The translations under genes and the position numbers were made by a program. From CAVPHV01 sp963821095 (GTDB lineage: Bacteria > Actinomycetota > Acidimicrobiia > Spongiisociales > UBA5794): a stretch of 64,000 nucleotides of DNA. Below the pieces are notes generated by a model. The model did no database searches and was not told where the DNA came from. It saw only the letters and a list, made by a program, of their open reading frames with translations. Location of the stretch: the NCBI GenBank assembly GCA_963821095.1, contig CAWGCJ010000015.1, positions 1-64,000 of the forward strand, given 5' to 3'. Shown here in pieces: positions 20,268-28,061 of this stretch. How positions within the stretch are numbered: position 1 is the stretch's first letter; each line of letters begins with the position of its first letter.

Positions 20268-21099
20268 TACCCAGAAAATGCTCGACCCGATGACACCGGA
20301 GCCGTATCGCGTGGCCCGGTTGCACGACGAACTGTCGGACACGTTCACGCTCGAGCTGGAACCCATCGATCGCGACATCTCGTTCGAGCCCGGTCAGTTC
20401 ACGATGCTGTACGTCTTTGGCGTTGGCGAGGTCCCGATCTCCGTCTCCGGCGATCCCGGCCGCCGCGGCCAGCTGGTCCAAACGGTGCGCTCCGTTGGCC
20501 CGGTGACCGACGCGCTCCAGGCGCTCAGCCCCGGCGACTACGTCGGGGTGCGCGGTCCGTTTGGCACCTCGTGGCCGATGCAGGCCGCCGAGGGGCACGA
20601 CGTCGTCATCATGGGCGGCGGTATTGGGCTGGCGCCATTGCGGCCCGCCATCTATCACGTGCTCAACAACCGCGATCGGTATAGGGACTTTGTGCTGCTC
20701 TACGGAGCCCGATCGCCCCAGGAGCTCCTGTACGCCCAGGAACTCCAGGAGTGGGGCGGCCGCTTCGACATGACGGTGTTGGTCACCGTCGACGTCGCGA
20801 CCCGTGGCTGGACCGGCTCGGTTGGTGTTGTTACCAAGCTCGTTGGGCGTGGCCCGTACGACGCGGACGATGCCATGGTCTTCCTGTGCGGTCCGGGGAT
20901 CATGATGCGGTACGGCGCCCAGTCGTTGCTCGATCAGGGGGTGAGCGCGGAGCGCATCTACGTCTCCATGGAACGGAACATGAAGTGTGCCATCGGCTTC
21001 TGCGGGCATTGCCAGTTCGGGCCGACGTTCATCTGTAAGGACGGCCCGGTGTTCCCCTTCAACGAAGTCCAAAAGCTGATCCAGGTCAGGGAGGTGTGA
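20251..21099 (+). CDS. Hydrogenase diaphorase subunit (gamma, HydG/HyhG-like)
   Basis: This 282-residue FAD/NAD(P)-binding subunit transfers electrons between NAD(P)H and the FeS subunit. The FAD domain carries FEPGQFTMLYVFGVGEVPIS, where RxxS-type FAD contacts are replaced by VPIS. The NAD domain has VIMGGGIGLAPLRPAIY. The C-terminal cysteines CAIGFCGHCQFGPTFIC form the 2Fe-2S site seen in PyrK-like and HydG proteins. ATG 20251 overlaps the previous gene; an alternative ATG lies at 20278. A two-base gap separates its stop from the small subunit. Confidence 0.9.
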   Translation: MALIADTQKMLDPMTPEPYRVARLHDELSDTFTLELEPIDRDISFEPGQFTMLYVFGVGEVPISVSGDPGRRGQLVQTVRSVGPVTDALQALSPGDYVGVRGPFGTSWPMQAAEGHDVVIMGGGIGLAPLRPAIYHVLNNRDRYRDFVLLYGARSPQELLYAQELQEWGGRFDMTVLVTVDVATRGWTGSVGVVTKLVGRGPYDADDAMVFLCGPGIMMRYGAQSLLDQGVSAERIYVSMERNMKCAIGFCGHCQFGPTFICKDGPVFPFNEVQKLIQVREV

Positions 21100-21100
21100 G

Positions 21101-21910
21101 GTGACATCCACCATCACCAAGCCCAAGCTCGCGGTGTATAAATTCGCTTCATGCGATGGCTGCCAGCTCAGCCTGCTCGATGCCGAGGACGTGTTGCTCG
21201 ACGTCGTCGGCGCCATCGACGTGGCGAACTTCATGGAGGCATCACGCGAGGTGATTCCGGGGCCATACGACGTGTCACTCGTCGAAGGTTCGATCACCAC
21301 ACCGCACGATGCCGAACGGATCCGCCACGTTCGAGCCGAGTCGAAGTTCCTGGTGACGATCGGGGCGTGTGCCACGGCGGGGGGTATTCAAGCCCTCCGA
21401 AATTGGAAGGACGTTTCCGAGTTCACTTCGCTGGTGTACGCCAATCCGCAGTACATCGACACGCTCGAGACGTCGACTCCTATCAAGGATCACGTCGCCG
21501 TCGACTTCGAGCTGCGGGGCTGCCCGATCAACAAGATGCAGCTCGTCGAGGTGGTCGCCGCTTTCCTGCAGGGCCGCAAGCCAAATGTTCCGACGTACAG
21601 CGTGTGCGTCGAGTGCAAGCAGCGCGGCATCTCATGTGTGATGGTCTCGCACGGCACGCCGTGCATGGGGCCCGTCACCCAGGCCGGCTGCGGCGCCATC
21701 TGCACGGCCTACAACCGGGGTTGCTTCGGCTGTTACGGCCCGATGGAAAGTGCCAACACCGTGGCCCTCTCCGAGCAGTGGAAAGAGCTCGGGGTCGACG
21801 ACCGCGACTTGATGGATGCGTTCCGCGGCTTCAACGCGTGGGCGGATGCCTTCCGAGAGGCCTCCGATCGCCACGAAGCTGCTCTCAGCGTGCAAGGAGT
21901 GACGGAATGA
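21101..21910 (+). CDS. [NiFe] hydrogenase small subunit (delta, HydD/HyhS-like)
   Basis: The product has 269 residues. It forms the hydrogenase dimer with the next gene and carries the FeS clusters that relay electrons. The proximal cluster motif is SCDGCQLSLLD near the N-terminus, with later ligands in TIGACATAGG and ELRGCPINK. A C-terminal cysteine-rich part follows (CVECKQRGISC, GAICTAYNRGCFGCYGPME). There is no Tat signal, so the enzyme is cytoplasmic, as in group 3. GTG 21101 has GGGAGGTG just upstream. The stop overlaps the large-subunit start (ATGA). Confidence 0.93.
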   Translation: MTSTITKPKLAVYKFASCDGCQLSLLDAEDVLLDVVGAIDVANFMEASREVIPGPYDVSLVEGSITTPHDAERIRHVRAESKFLVTIGACATAGGIQALRNWKDVSEFTSLVYANPQYIDTLETSTPIKDHVAVDFELRGCPINKMQLVEVVAAFLQGRKPNVPTYSVCVECKQRGISCVMVSHGTPCMGPVTQAGCGAICTAYNRGCFGCYGPMESANTVALSEQWKELGVDDRDLMDAFRGFNAWADAFREASDRHEAALSVQGVTE

Positions 21911-23229
21911 CCAATCCCGCCAATCCGATTCGGCGGATCGACGTTGACTATCTGGCCAGGGTCGAAGGCGAAGGTGAGATGCACGTCGAGGTGATCGACG
22001 GCAAGATCGAGAAGGTCGAGTTCGGGATCTTCGAACCGCCGCGGTTCTTCGAGGCGTTCATGCGGGGTCGCATGTACACCGAAGCGCCCGACATCACCGC
22101 TCGCATCTGTGGTATCTGCCCGGTTGCCTATCAGATGAGTGCCAGCCACGCGATGGAAGACGCCCTCGGGGCCACCGTCGGCGGCCAGCTGCGCGCCCTG
22201 CGCCGGCTCATCTACTGCGGCGAGTGGATCGAGAGCCACGGGCTCCACATCTACATGCTGCATGCGCCCGACTTCCTGGGCTACGAGAGCGCCATCCACA
22301 TGGCGGCCGACTTTCCTGAGATCGTCGAGCAGGGGCTGCGGCTGAAGAAGGCGGGCAACGACGTCGTCAACCTGGTCGGCGGGCGAGAGATCCACCCGAT
22401 CAACGTCAGGGTCGGTGGGTTCTACCGAGTCCCGACCAAGGCCGAACTGCTCACGATGGTCGACGAGTTGGAGTGGGCGCGCGACGCCGCCCTCAAGACG
22501 GTGCAATGGGTCTCGCAGTTGCCGACCCCGAAGATGGAACAAGACTTCGAGTTCGTTTCGGTCTGCCACCCCGACGAGTATCCGTTCAACGAGGGCAGGC
22601 TCAAGTCAAACAAGGGTCTCGACATTCCCGTCTCCGAATTCAACCAAGCCTTTGTCGAGCTTCACGTCGAGCGCTCCAACGCCCTGCAGAGCGTGATCCG
22701 TGGCCGGGGCGCCTATCACGTCGGCCCTCTGGCACGCTATGCGCTCAACTTCGACAAGCTGGGGTCACTCGCTCAGGATGCCGCCTACGAGGCGGGCCTC
22801 GGGCCGGTGTGCAACAACCCCTTCCAGAGCATCGTGGTTCGGGCCGTCGAGACGCTGTACGCCTGCAACGAAGCGCTGGAGATCATTGACGCCTACGAGA
22901 CCCCGTCCGAGTCGTATGTGCCGATCGAGGCGAAAGCCGGCATCGGGCATGGCGCTACCGAGGCGCCGCGCGGCATGTTGTACCACCGGTACGAGCTGGA
23001 CGACGAGGGCCGCATCCTCGACGCCCAGATTGCTCCGCCGACGGCCCAGAACCAGCTGACCATGGAGGACGACCTGCGGGTCGTGCTCGAAGAAAACCTA
23101 GATATGTCCGATGAGGACCTCGGATGGCGACTGGAACAGACCATCCGCAACTACGACCCGTGCATTTCCTGTGCGACCCACTTCCTCAACCTGACCATTG
23201 ATCGGAAAGAATCGGGTGCTGAATCGTGA
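21907..23229 (+). CDS. [NiFe] hydrogenase large (catalytic) subunit (alpha, HydA/HyhL-like)
   Basis: This 440-residue catalytic subunit carries both [NiFe] ligand motifs: L1 RICGIC (Cys68, Cys71) and L2 DPCISCATH (Cys419, Cys422, His425). A 15-residue tail after His425 is the propeptide that the maturation protease removes. The sequence EGEGEMHVEV at the N-terminus and SHGLHIYMLHAPDFLGY fit group 3b. The enzyme couples H2 oxidation or evolution to NADP(H) in the cytoplasm. Translation is coupled to the small subunit, and the protease gene starts inside its last codons. Confidence 0.95.
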   Translation: MTNPANPIRRIDVDYLARVEGEGEMHVEVIDGKIEKVEFGIFEPPRFFEAFMRGRMYTEAPDITARICGICPVAYQMSASHAMEDALGATVGGQLRALRRLIYCGEWIESHGLHIYMLHAPDFLGYESAIHMAADFPEIVEQGLRLKKAGNDVVNLVGGREIHPINVRVGGFYRVPTKAELLTMVDELEWARDAALKTVQWVSQLPTPKMEQDFEFVSVCHPDEYPFNEGRLKSNKGLDIPVSEFNQAFVELHVERSNALQSVIRGRGAYHVGPLARYALNFDKLGSLAQDAAYEAGLGPVCNNPFQSIVVRAVETLYACNEALEIIDAYETPSESYVPIEAKAGIGHGATEAPRGMLYHRYELDDEGRILDAQIAPPTAQNQLTMEDDLRVVLEENLDMSDEDLGWRLEQTIRNYDPCISCATHFLNLTIDRKESGAES

Positions 23230-23719
23230 CCTACGACGTGTAGTTGTTGGCGTCGGCAACCGCTTCCGCGGGGACGACGCCGTCGGCCTGCGCGTGACAG
23301 AGCGCCTCGAAGGGCGGATTCCGCGCGACGTCGAACTCATCGAGTCCGACGGCGATCCGGTCGACTTGATCGCGGCGTGGGAGCGAGCGGAGCTGAGCGT
23401 GGTGATCGACGCCGTCGTCACCGGTGGCAAACCGGGCACGATCTACCGGTTCAATGGAGACCATCGGCTTCCGGCGGGGTTCTTCCGCAGGTCCAGCCAC
23501 CTGCTGGGGCTCGCCGATGCGGTTGAGCTTGCTAGGACCCTCAACCGGCTGCCGGGTGAGCTGGTGATCGTCGGGGTCGAGGCCGGCACCGTGGAGCACG
23601 GCGCCGACATGACGACGTCGGTCGAGCGCTCCGTTGGGCGGGTGGTCGAACTCGTCGTGAGCTTGCTCGAAAGCCCGTCCGCCGAGGAGAACGGCGCGAT
23701 TGGGGTTGCCAATGCATGA
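23216..23719 (+). CDS. Hydrogenase maturation protease (HyaD/HycI family)
   Basis: This 167-residue endopeptidase trims the C-terminal tail of the large subunit after nickel insertion. The signature GVGNRFRGDDAVGLRV holds the first metal-binding acid. VVIDAV holds the second, and SSHLLGL supplies the His, matching the E/D-D-H nickel site of HybD. The GTG start at 23216 has GGAAAG about 8 bases upstream and overlaps the large-subunit gene by 14 bases. Its end overlaps hypA by 8 bases. Confidence 0.9.
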   Translation: MLNRDLRRVVVGVGNRFRGDDAVGLRVTERLEGRIPRDVELIESDGDPVDLIAAWERAELSVVIDAVVTGGKPGTIYRFNGDHRLPAGFFRRSSHLLGLADAVELARTLNRLPGELVIVGVEAGTVEHGADMTTSVERSVGRVVELVVSLLESPSAEENGAIGVANA

Positions 23720-23985
23720 GCTGTCGCTGATGTCGGATTTGCTCGGCAAGGCGACCCGGGTTGTGGAGGACGCCGGGGCAGATCGTGCGGTACTGGTCGG
23801 GGTGCGGCTCGGAGCTCTCAGCCATCTCAGCGAGGAGCATCTGCGAGGCCACTTCGAGACTGCGGTCGGTCGGCACCGTGCTCGAAGGTGCCGACCTCGC
23901 AGTGGAGGTCGCCACCGATCCGGCCGATCCGCATGCCCAGGATGTGATGTTGGTACACGTCGATGTCGCCGCCGCGGAGGTGTGA
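23712..23985 (+). pseudogene. hypA: HypA-like nickel chaperone lacking the zinc site (4-bp duplication)
   Basis: The start MHELSLM holds the His2 nickel ligand, and VRLGALSHLSEEHLRGHFE is clearly HypA. The frame then breaks at a tandem CGGT duplication (23863-23870). Removing one copy restores ETAVGTVLEGADLAVEV and an end at 23985, giving about 90 residues. HypA proteins are usually 110-130 residues with two CxxC pairs for structural zinc. No cysteine is present here even after correction, so this is a zinc-less short form. As read, the frame runs on to 24011 in a wrong frame. The stop is one base before hypC. Confidence 0.75.
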
Positions 23986-23986
23986 C

Positions 23987-24211
23987 ATGTGTCTCGCCGT
24001 GCCCGGCCTGATCCTCGAGATCAAACAAGTGCAAGGCACCAAGGTTGCCGTGGTCGACCTGGGCGGTGTTGTCCGTGACGTCAACCTGGCGATGGTTCCA
24101 GACGCCGTAGTAGGTGACTACCTGGTCGCTCACTCCGGCTTCGCCGTCCGCCGCATGTCCGAGTCCGAAGCCCTCGAGACCGCCAGACTCCTCGACGAGA
24201 TGTCTGAGTAG
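23987..24211 (+). CDS. hypC: HypC/HupF hydrogenase assembly chaperone
   Basis: The product has 74 residues and opens with MCLAVPG, the invariant HypC start in which Cys2 binds the Fe(CN)2CO precursor and the large subunit. The rest is the small beta-barrel (VQGTKVAVVDLGGVVRDV, VGDYLVAHSGFAVRRM) with a helical end. It closes the hydrogenase operon, one base after hypA. The partner HypD, and HypB, HypE and HypF, are not in the window and must lie elsewhere. Confidence 0.95.
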   Translation: MCLAVPGLILEIKQVQGTKVAVVDLGGVVRDVNLAMVPDAVVGDYLVAHSGFAVRRMSESEALETARLLDEMSE

Positions 24212-24226
24212 CTTGCGCCAGGGGGT

Positions 24227-24546
24227 TGTGGCCCCCTCCGCCTTGTCGAGGACTCCTCGGCACCTCCCCCAACTCGCTCCGCTCGTCGAGGGAGGGCGCA
24301 GAAGTGGGCAGCCCGCGACGCGTGTTTTGGGGAGGGCTTGCGGGTTGCGCGAGTCGCGTTTTTGGTGCCCTCCCTCGGCTTGCCGGGGGAGGTGGATCCG
24401 GCGGAGCCGGAGACGGAGGGGGGAGTTCTCGCGAGGAGCGTTTGGTTGGGGGGCCGTGGGCTTGCGGGTTGGTTGTGGGTGTGGGGGTGGTGGCCCCCTC
24501 CGCCTCGTCGAGGGAGGGCGCAGACACGGGCAGTCCCTGCGAGGAG
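24227..24546. repeat. Intergenic repeat-rich stretch between hypC and the fasciclin gene
   Basis: There is no credible gene in 24212-24642. The unit GTGGCCCCCTCCGCC, then GTCGAGGGAGGGCGCAGA and a GGGCAG end, occurs once near 24230-24315 and again near 24488-24535. GAGGAGCG also recurs at 24434 and 24541. The first copy is interrupted by extra GC-rich sequence. A related stretch lies at 48290-48390. It looks like degenerate dispersed intergenic repeats. Confidence 0.6.
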
Positions 24547-24569
24547 CGTTGTCCGTTCGGAAACGTAGA

Positions 24570-24596
24570 CCGGGGCCCCGCAATGCGGGGCCCCGG
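24570..24596 (-). terminator. Strong GC hairpin between hypC and fasciclin genes
   Basis: The perfect 12-bp arms CCGGGGCCCCGC and GCGGGGCCCCGG surround a 3-base loop, AAT. It lies 46 bases beyond the stop of the minus-strand fasciclin gene and could also end the plus-strand hydrogenase operon. No T-tract follows on either strand. Confidence 0.65.
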
Positions 24597-24642
24597 AGGA
24601 TTGGTGGATTGAGGGGCGGCTCCTGAGAGCGGCCATCGGTCG

Positions 24643-25716
24643 TTACGGAATGAGCACTGCGTCGATCACGTGGACGACGCCGTTGCTGGCGAACACGTCG
24701 GCGGTGATGACGGTGGCCGACTCGTTGACCACAACGCTGCCGTCGACGACGGCAATGTTGAGCGTGGCGCTCTCGTTGAGCGTCGGCAGGTCGGTGATCG
24801 GAGCGGCGTCGATGACGGCAGCTGCCGGGAAGTCACCCGAGACCACGTGGTACAGCAGGATGTCTCCGAGATCGTCACGAGCCAGCAGTTCCTCGGCGGT
24901 GATGTCGAGGGCGGCGAGCAAGTTGCCGAATGCCTCGTCGGTCGGGGCAAACACCGTCAACGGGCCCTCGCCATTCAGGGCGTCCACGAGACCGGCGGTC
25001 TCGAGGGCTGTCAGCAGAATGGTGAACTCAGCCGGGTCGCCGGCGGCGGCGGAAGCGACGAGCTCAGCGATCGTGGGCAGCGCAGCCTCGGTGGTCGTGG
25101 TCGTCTCGGGAGCAGCGGTCGTGGTCGTGGTCGTGGTCGTGGTGGTCTCCATCGGGGCGGCGGAGAGCATCTCGGCCACATCCGGCGGCAGCAACACGGC
25201 GTTGATGACGTGCACGATGCCGTTGTCGGCCTGCAGATCGGCAGACACCACGGTGGCGGTCTCGTCGATCACGATGTTGCCATCGACCACAGCGATGCTG
25301 ATCTCTTGGCCGTTGACCGTGGCGACGGATTCACCGTCGAGTGAGGCAACTAGCTGGGAGTCGGCTTCCAGCGGCAAGACGTGGTAGGTGAGAATCTTGG
25401 TCAAGGTCTCGGTGTCGGCGAGCAGCTCTTCGGCAGTGATGCCGAGGGCGGCGAACGCCTCATCGAAAGCTTGGTTGGTCGGCGCCAGCACGGTGAAGGG
25501 GCCCTCACCTGCGAGGGTTTCGCCGAGGCCGGCAGCATCGATGGCCGCAACCAGAGTGGAGAACTGGCCTGCCTCGACGGCGAGGTCGAGGACGGTCGTT
25601 CCGCCTTCTGCGGCAGTGGTAGTAGTTGTTTCCGCAGTGTCGTCGTCACCACAGGCGGCGGCAACAAGCGCCAGCGCCAGGATCAGTCCGACAAACGGGA
25701 GAAATCGCCTCTTCAT
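24643..25716 (-). CDS. Lipoprotein with two fasciclin (FAS1) domains
   Basis: The product has 357 residues. The signal peptide ends at a lipobox (LVAAAC, Cys22), followed by a DDDTAETTTTTAAE tether. The first FAS1 domain spans about residues 40-180 (FTVLAPTNQAFDEAFAALG, GIVHVINAVLLPP). A Thr-rich linker of about 30 residues includes ten Thr in a row and is encoded by a GTGGTC microsatellite-like tract. The second FAS1 domain has LTVFAPTDEAFGNLLAALD and ends GVVHVIDAVLIP. FAS1 domains act in cell-surface adhesion. The start ATG 25716 has AGGAA about 11 bases upstream. Confidence 0.92.
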   Translation of the reverse strand: MKRRFLPFVGLILALALVAAACGDDDTAETTTTTAAEGGTTVLDLAVEAGQFSTLVAAIDAAGLGETLAGEGPFTVLAPTNQAFDEAFAALGITAEELLADTETLTKILTYHVLPLEADSQLVASLDGESVATVNGQEISIAVVDGNIVIDETATVVSADLQADNGIVHVINAVLLPPDVAEMLSAAPMETTTTTTTTTTAAPETTTTTEAALPTIAELVASAAAGDPAEFTILLTALETAGLVDALNGEGPLTVFAPTDEAFGNLLAALDITAEELLARDDLGDILLYHVVSGDFPAAAVIDAAPITDLPTLNESATLNIAVVDGSVVVNESATVITADVFASNGVVHVIDAVLIP

Positions 25717-25876
25717 GGTGGGTAGTTCCTTTGTCTCGGGGGGCGGTCTTCGGGTGCTATACGAAGCTGCAGGAGATCTGGATGATCGAGGCCGATCGCC
25801 CCTGGACATCGCCGGCGGGTCCGGGTGGGGAGCAAGCACATGCCGAGATCGTCGGCACACGGCGATGACCCCCGGA

Positions 25877-26293
25877 CTACGGGCGGGCGTAGGCGCCTTG
25901 GGCCACCGCCACGAGGCGGTCGGGAGCGCCATCGACCCACAGCTCGATCGTTCCGACCAGGCGGCGGGCGCTGGCCGAGTTGATCACGGCGTGGGCCAGC
26001 AGATCGCCGTTCTGCGCCGGCCGGAGGAAACGGACCGACATCTCGCTGGTGACCGCCATCGCCTCGATCCCGATGACCGTGAAAGTGGCGAACCACAACG
26101 CACTATCGGCGAGTCCGAAGATCCTCGGTCCGCTGATGTAGCCGCCGGGCCGCAACTCTCGCTCGTCGAATGACCAGCGGGCCGTGGCGGTGCCCTCGCC
26201 CAACGCTACGCAGCGCATACCGTCGCGGGCCGCAGACGGGAAGGCCTCGGCGACAAAGGCGTTCACGTCATCTGGCGTCAGGGTCGTGGGCAT
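25877..26293 (-). CDS. PaaI-like hotdog thioesterase
   Basis: This 138-residue hotdog-fold protein has the family core GGYISGPRIFGLADSALWFA, followed by the strand EMSVRFLRPAQNGDLLAHA and VGTIELWVDG. The Asp in the ADSALW helix is at the usual catalytic place. By family it hydrolyses acyl-CoA thioesters; the substrate is unknown. ATG 26293 is the first Met of the conserved region. It is followed by about 160 bases without a gene before the fasciclin start. Confidence 0.75.
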   Translation of the reverse strand: MPTTLTPDDVNAFVAEAFPSAARDGMRCVALGEGTATARWSFDERELRPGGYISGPRIFGLADSALWFATFTVIGIEAMAVTSEMSVRFLRPAQNGDLLAHAVINSASARRLVGTIELWVDGAPDRLVAVAQGAYARP

Positions 26294-26383
26294 GGGGGGA
26301 ACCTCATGGGAGCGGGCCAGCCTGCAGCAGGATATCTGAGCTCGGACTAGGAAGACGGAGAGATTTGCGGGAAGATGGACGCC

Positions 26384-26617
26384 ATGGACGAGAGCGATGA
26401 CTATCGGCTGCCTCCCGGGCGCCAGCCCTACGACGTGCTGAACGGGTTGCGGATCGGTGCCCTCGTCGGCGGCATCATCGGAGCGATCGTGATGGTTGTC
26501 ACGGGCGTGCAGAGCCTGTGGGTGTTGCTCGCCGGCGCCGTCATCGGGGGGCTGGTCGGCTATCTCTATGAGCGGCGGAGGCTGAACGCCGCTCGAACCC
26601 CGCCACCGCAACCGTAG
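26384..26617 (+). CDS. Small two-helix membrane protein
   Basis: This protein of 77 residues (80 from ATG 26375) is of unknown function. Two hydrophobic helices follow an acidic N-terminus: GLRIGALVGGIIGAIVMVV and LWVLLAGAVIGGLVGYLYER. A Pro-rich tail ends the protein. ATG 26384 is preferred because GGGAAG lies 9 bases before it, whereas that site directly abuts ATG 26375. The next gene starts 9 bases after its stop, so the two are probably co-transcribed. Confidence 0.65.
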   Translation: MDESDDYRLPPGRQPYDVLNGLRIGALVGGIIGAIVMVVTGVQSLWVLLAGAVIGGLVGYLYERRRLNAARTPPPQP

Positions 26618-26626
26618 GCCGCGGCG

Positions 26627-27496
26627 TTGCCTGTCGCCGCCGTCAATGGACTGAGCATTGCCTATGAGGTCGACGGCGACCCCGGCGATCCCCCGGTCCT
26701 CCTCATTCACGGCCTCGGTCGGCAACTCATCGAATGGGATCCCAGATTGGTGGGCAAGCTTGCGTCGGCTGGTTTCTTCGTGATCCGGATCGACAATCGG
26801 GATGTCGGACTGTCGAGCCACTTCGAGGAGAAGGTCGCGTTGAGCGAGATCAGGCGTGCGCTGGAGCGCGGCGAAGCGGTTGTGGTTCCGTATCTTCTCG
26901 CGGACATGGCTGCGGATGCGGCCGGGGTTCTCGACTACCTCGGCCTAGACGCGGCACATGTTGTCGGCGTGTCGATGGGCGGGATGATCGGGCAGACATT
27001 GGCGCTCGAGGCCCCCAAGCGGGTGTTGTCGTTGACGTCGATCATGGCGTCGACCGGGAGCTGGGAGGTCGGCGCTCCGAGCGCGGCGGGGACGCGGGCG
27101 CTCTTCCACGCGCCGCCGCCCGACCGCGCCGGTGCCATCGAAGCGACGCTCGTGGTCAGACGGCTGCTGGCTACCGAGGGCGCGTTCGACGAGGCGGCCG
27201 AGAGGGAGCTGGCCACAGCGGCAATCGATCGCTCCTTCGACCCCGCGGGGATCGGACGACAGCTCGCCGCCATCTGGGCGAGCGGCGACCGCACGCAACG
27301 GTTGCGATCCCTCGAAGTGTCGACGCTCGTCATCCACGGCACCGCCGATGATCTGGTCGCGCTCAGCGGCGGTGAAGCCACCGCGGCGGCCATCCCCGAC
27401 GCCCAACTCGTCGTGATCGAAGGCATGGGTCACGACCTGCCACGAGTGCATTGGGATGAGATCTTGGGCACGATCCTCGGCCATTTCGACCGCTGA
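26627..27496 (+). CDS. Alpha/beta hydrolase
   Basis: This 289-residue alpha/beta hydrolase has an oxyanion-hole region PPVLLIHGLGRQLIEWDPRL. The nucleophile elbow is GVSMGG, the acid is probably Asp in HGTADDLV, and the catalytic His is in GMGHDLP. The lid region is short and helical. It resembles the esterase/aclacinomycin-methylesterase-type group, but the substrate is unknown. The start is a TTG at 26627, shortly after the small membrane protein. Confidence 0.85.
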   Translation: MPVAAVNGLSIAYEVDGDPGDPPVLLIHGLGRQLIEWDPRLVGKLASAGFFVIRIDNRDVGLSSHFEEKVALSEIRRALERGEAVVVPYLLADMAADAAGVLDYLGLDAAHVVGVSMGGMIGQTLALEAPKRVLSLTSIMASTGSWEVGAPSAAGTRALFHAPPPDRAGAIEATLVVRRLLATEGAFDEAAERELATAAIDRSFDPAGIGRQLAAIWASGDRTQRLRSLEVSTLVIHGTADDLVALSGGEATAAAIPDAQLVVIEGMGHDLPRVHWDEILGTILGHFDR

Positions 27497-27523
27497 GACT
27501 TGGCGTTTGAGCCGCGCCGGACC

Positions 27524-27961
27524 TCAGCCGTCGGAGCCCACCTGGTCCCGCACCTGGCGCTTTGTCCGCGCCAAGATGGCGCCCATGCCGCGCAGGCGCA
27601 GCGGAGACACGACCTCCTGCAGGCCCATGGAGGTGTAGAAGTCGTCCGGCACGGCCAGCACCTCCTGCGCGGTGGCTCCGGTCAGGCCCTCGGTCAGGAT
27701 CCCGGCGTAGCCCCGCGTGGTGGGAGCCTCCCGCGGCGAGTCGAAGTAGATGGTCACCGTTTCATCCGAGTTCACTTCGGCGGCCAGGAAGAACGGCGAC
27801 TGGCATTCGTGGACCCGCTCGAGCAGTTCGGGATGATCCGCATAGCGGGCGGGCAACTCCGGAACGCGGTTGGAGTAGTCCAGGAGGGCTTGGACTTTGA
27901 TGTCTTTGGGGGCGGCAGCGAACAGGTCGACGATCCGTTGCAGCTTTGCAGGCAGGCTCAT
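27524..27961 (-). CDS. SufE family sulfur-acceptor protein
   Basis: The product has 145 residues. SufE takes the persulfide from a cysteine desulfurase and passes it to Fe-S assembly. The reactive Cys is Cys53 in ERVHECQSPFF. The family pattern continues with FFLAAEVNSDETVTIYFDSP and ends in FYTSMGLQEVVSPLRLRGM. It is divergent from the rhodanese gene with about 100 bases between them; this pairing is conserved in many Actinobacteria and supports shared sulfur handling. Confidence 0.93.
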   Translation of the reverse strand: MSLPAKLQRIVDLFAAAPKDIKVQALLDYSNRVPELPARYADHPELLERVHECQSPFFLAAEVNSDETVTIYFDSPREAPTTRGYAGILTEGLTGATAQEVLAVPDDFYTSMGLQEVVSPLRLRGMGAILARTKRQVRDQVGSDG

Positions 27962-28004
27962 GGCGGAAGGGTACTGCGATCATTCGCGCAAGCCTTCTTC
28001 TATT

Positions 28005-28020
28005 CACTACGGTTGTAGTG
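28005..28020. promoter_or_regulatory. Small palindrome in the sufE/sseA divergent promoter
   Basis: CACTAC and GTAGTG are separated by GGTT, with TTC and GAA flanks extending the symmetry by an offset of one base. It lies midway between the two divergent starts. It is a possible operator, and the evidence is only the symmetry and position. Confidence 0.3.
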
Positions 28021-28061
28021 GAAAAGGATCGATCCCCGCCAGTTGACGAAAGGGCCCAACC

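Noticed and set aside
21151..21906. In-frame upstream extension of the hydrogenase large subunit
   Set aside because: It overlaps the whole small-subunit gene in another frame and is Arg-rich shadow sequence; the ATG at 21907 with the ATGA overlap is the real start.
25115..25150. Short tandem GTGGTC repeats resembling a small repeat array
   Set aside because: They encode the Thr-rich linker of the fasciclin lipoprotein; there are no spacers, so this is not CRISPR.
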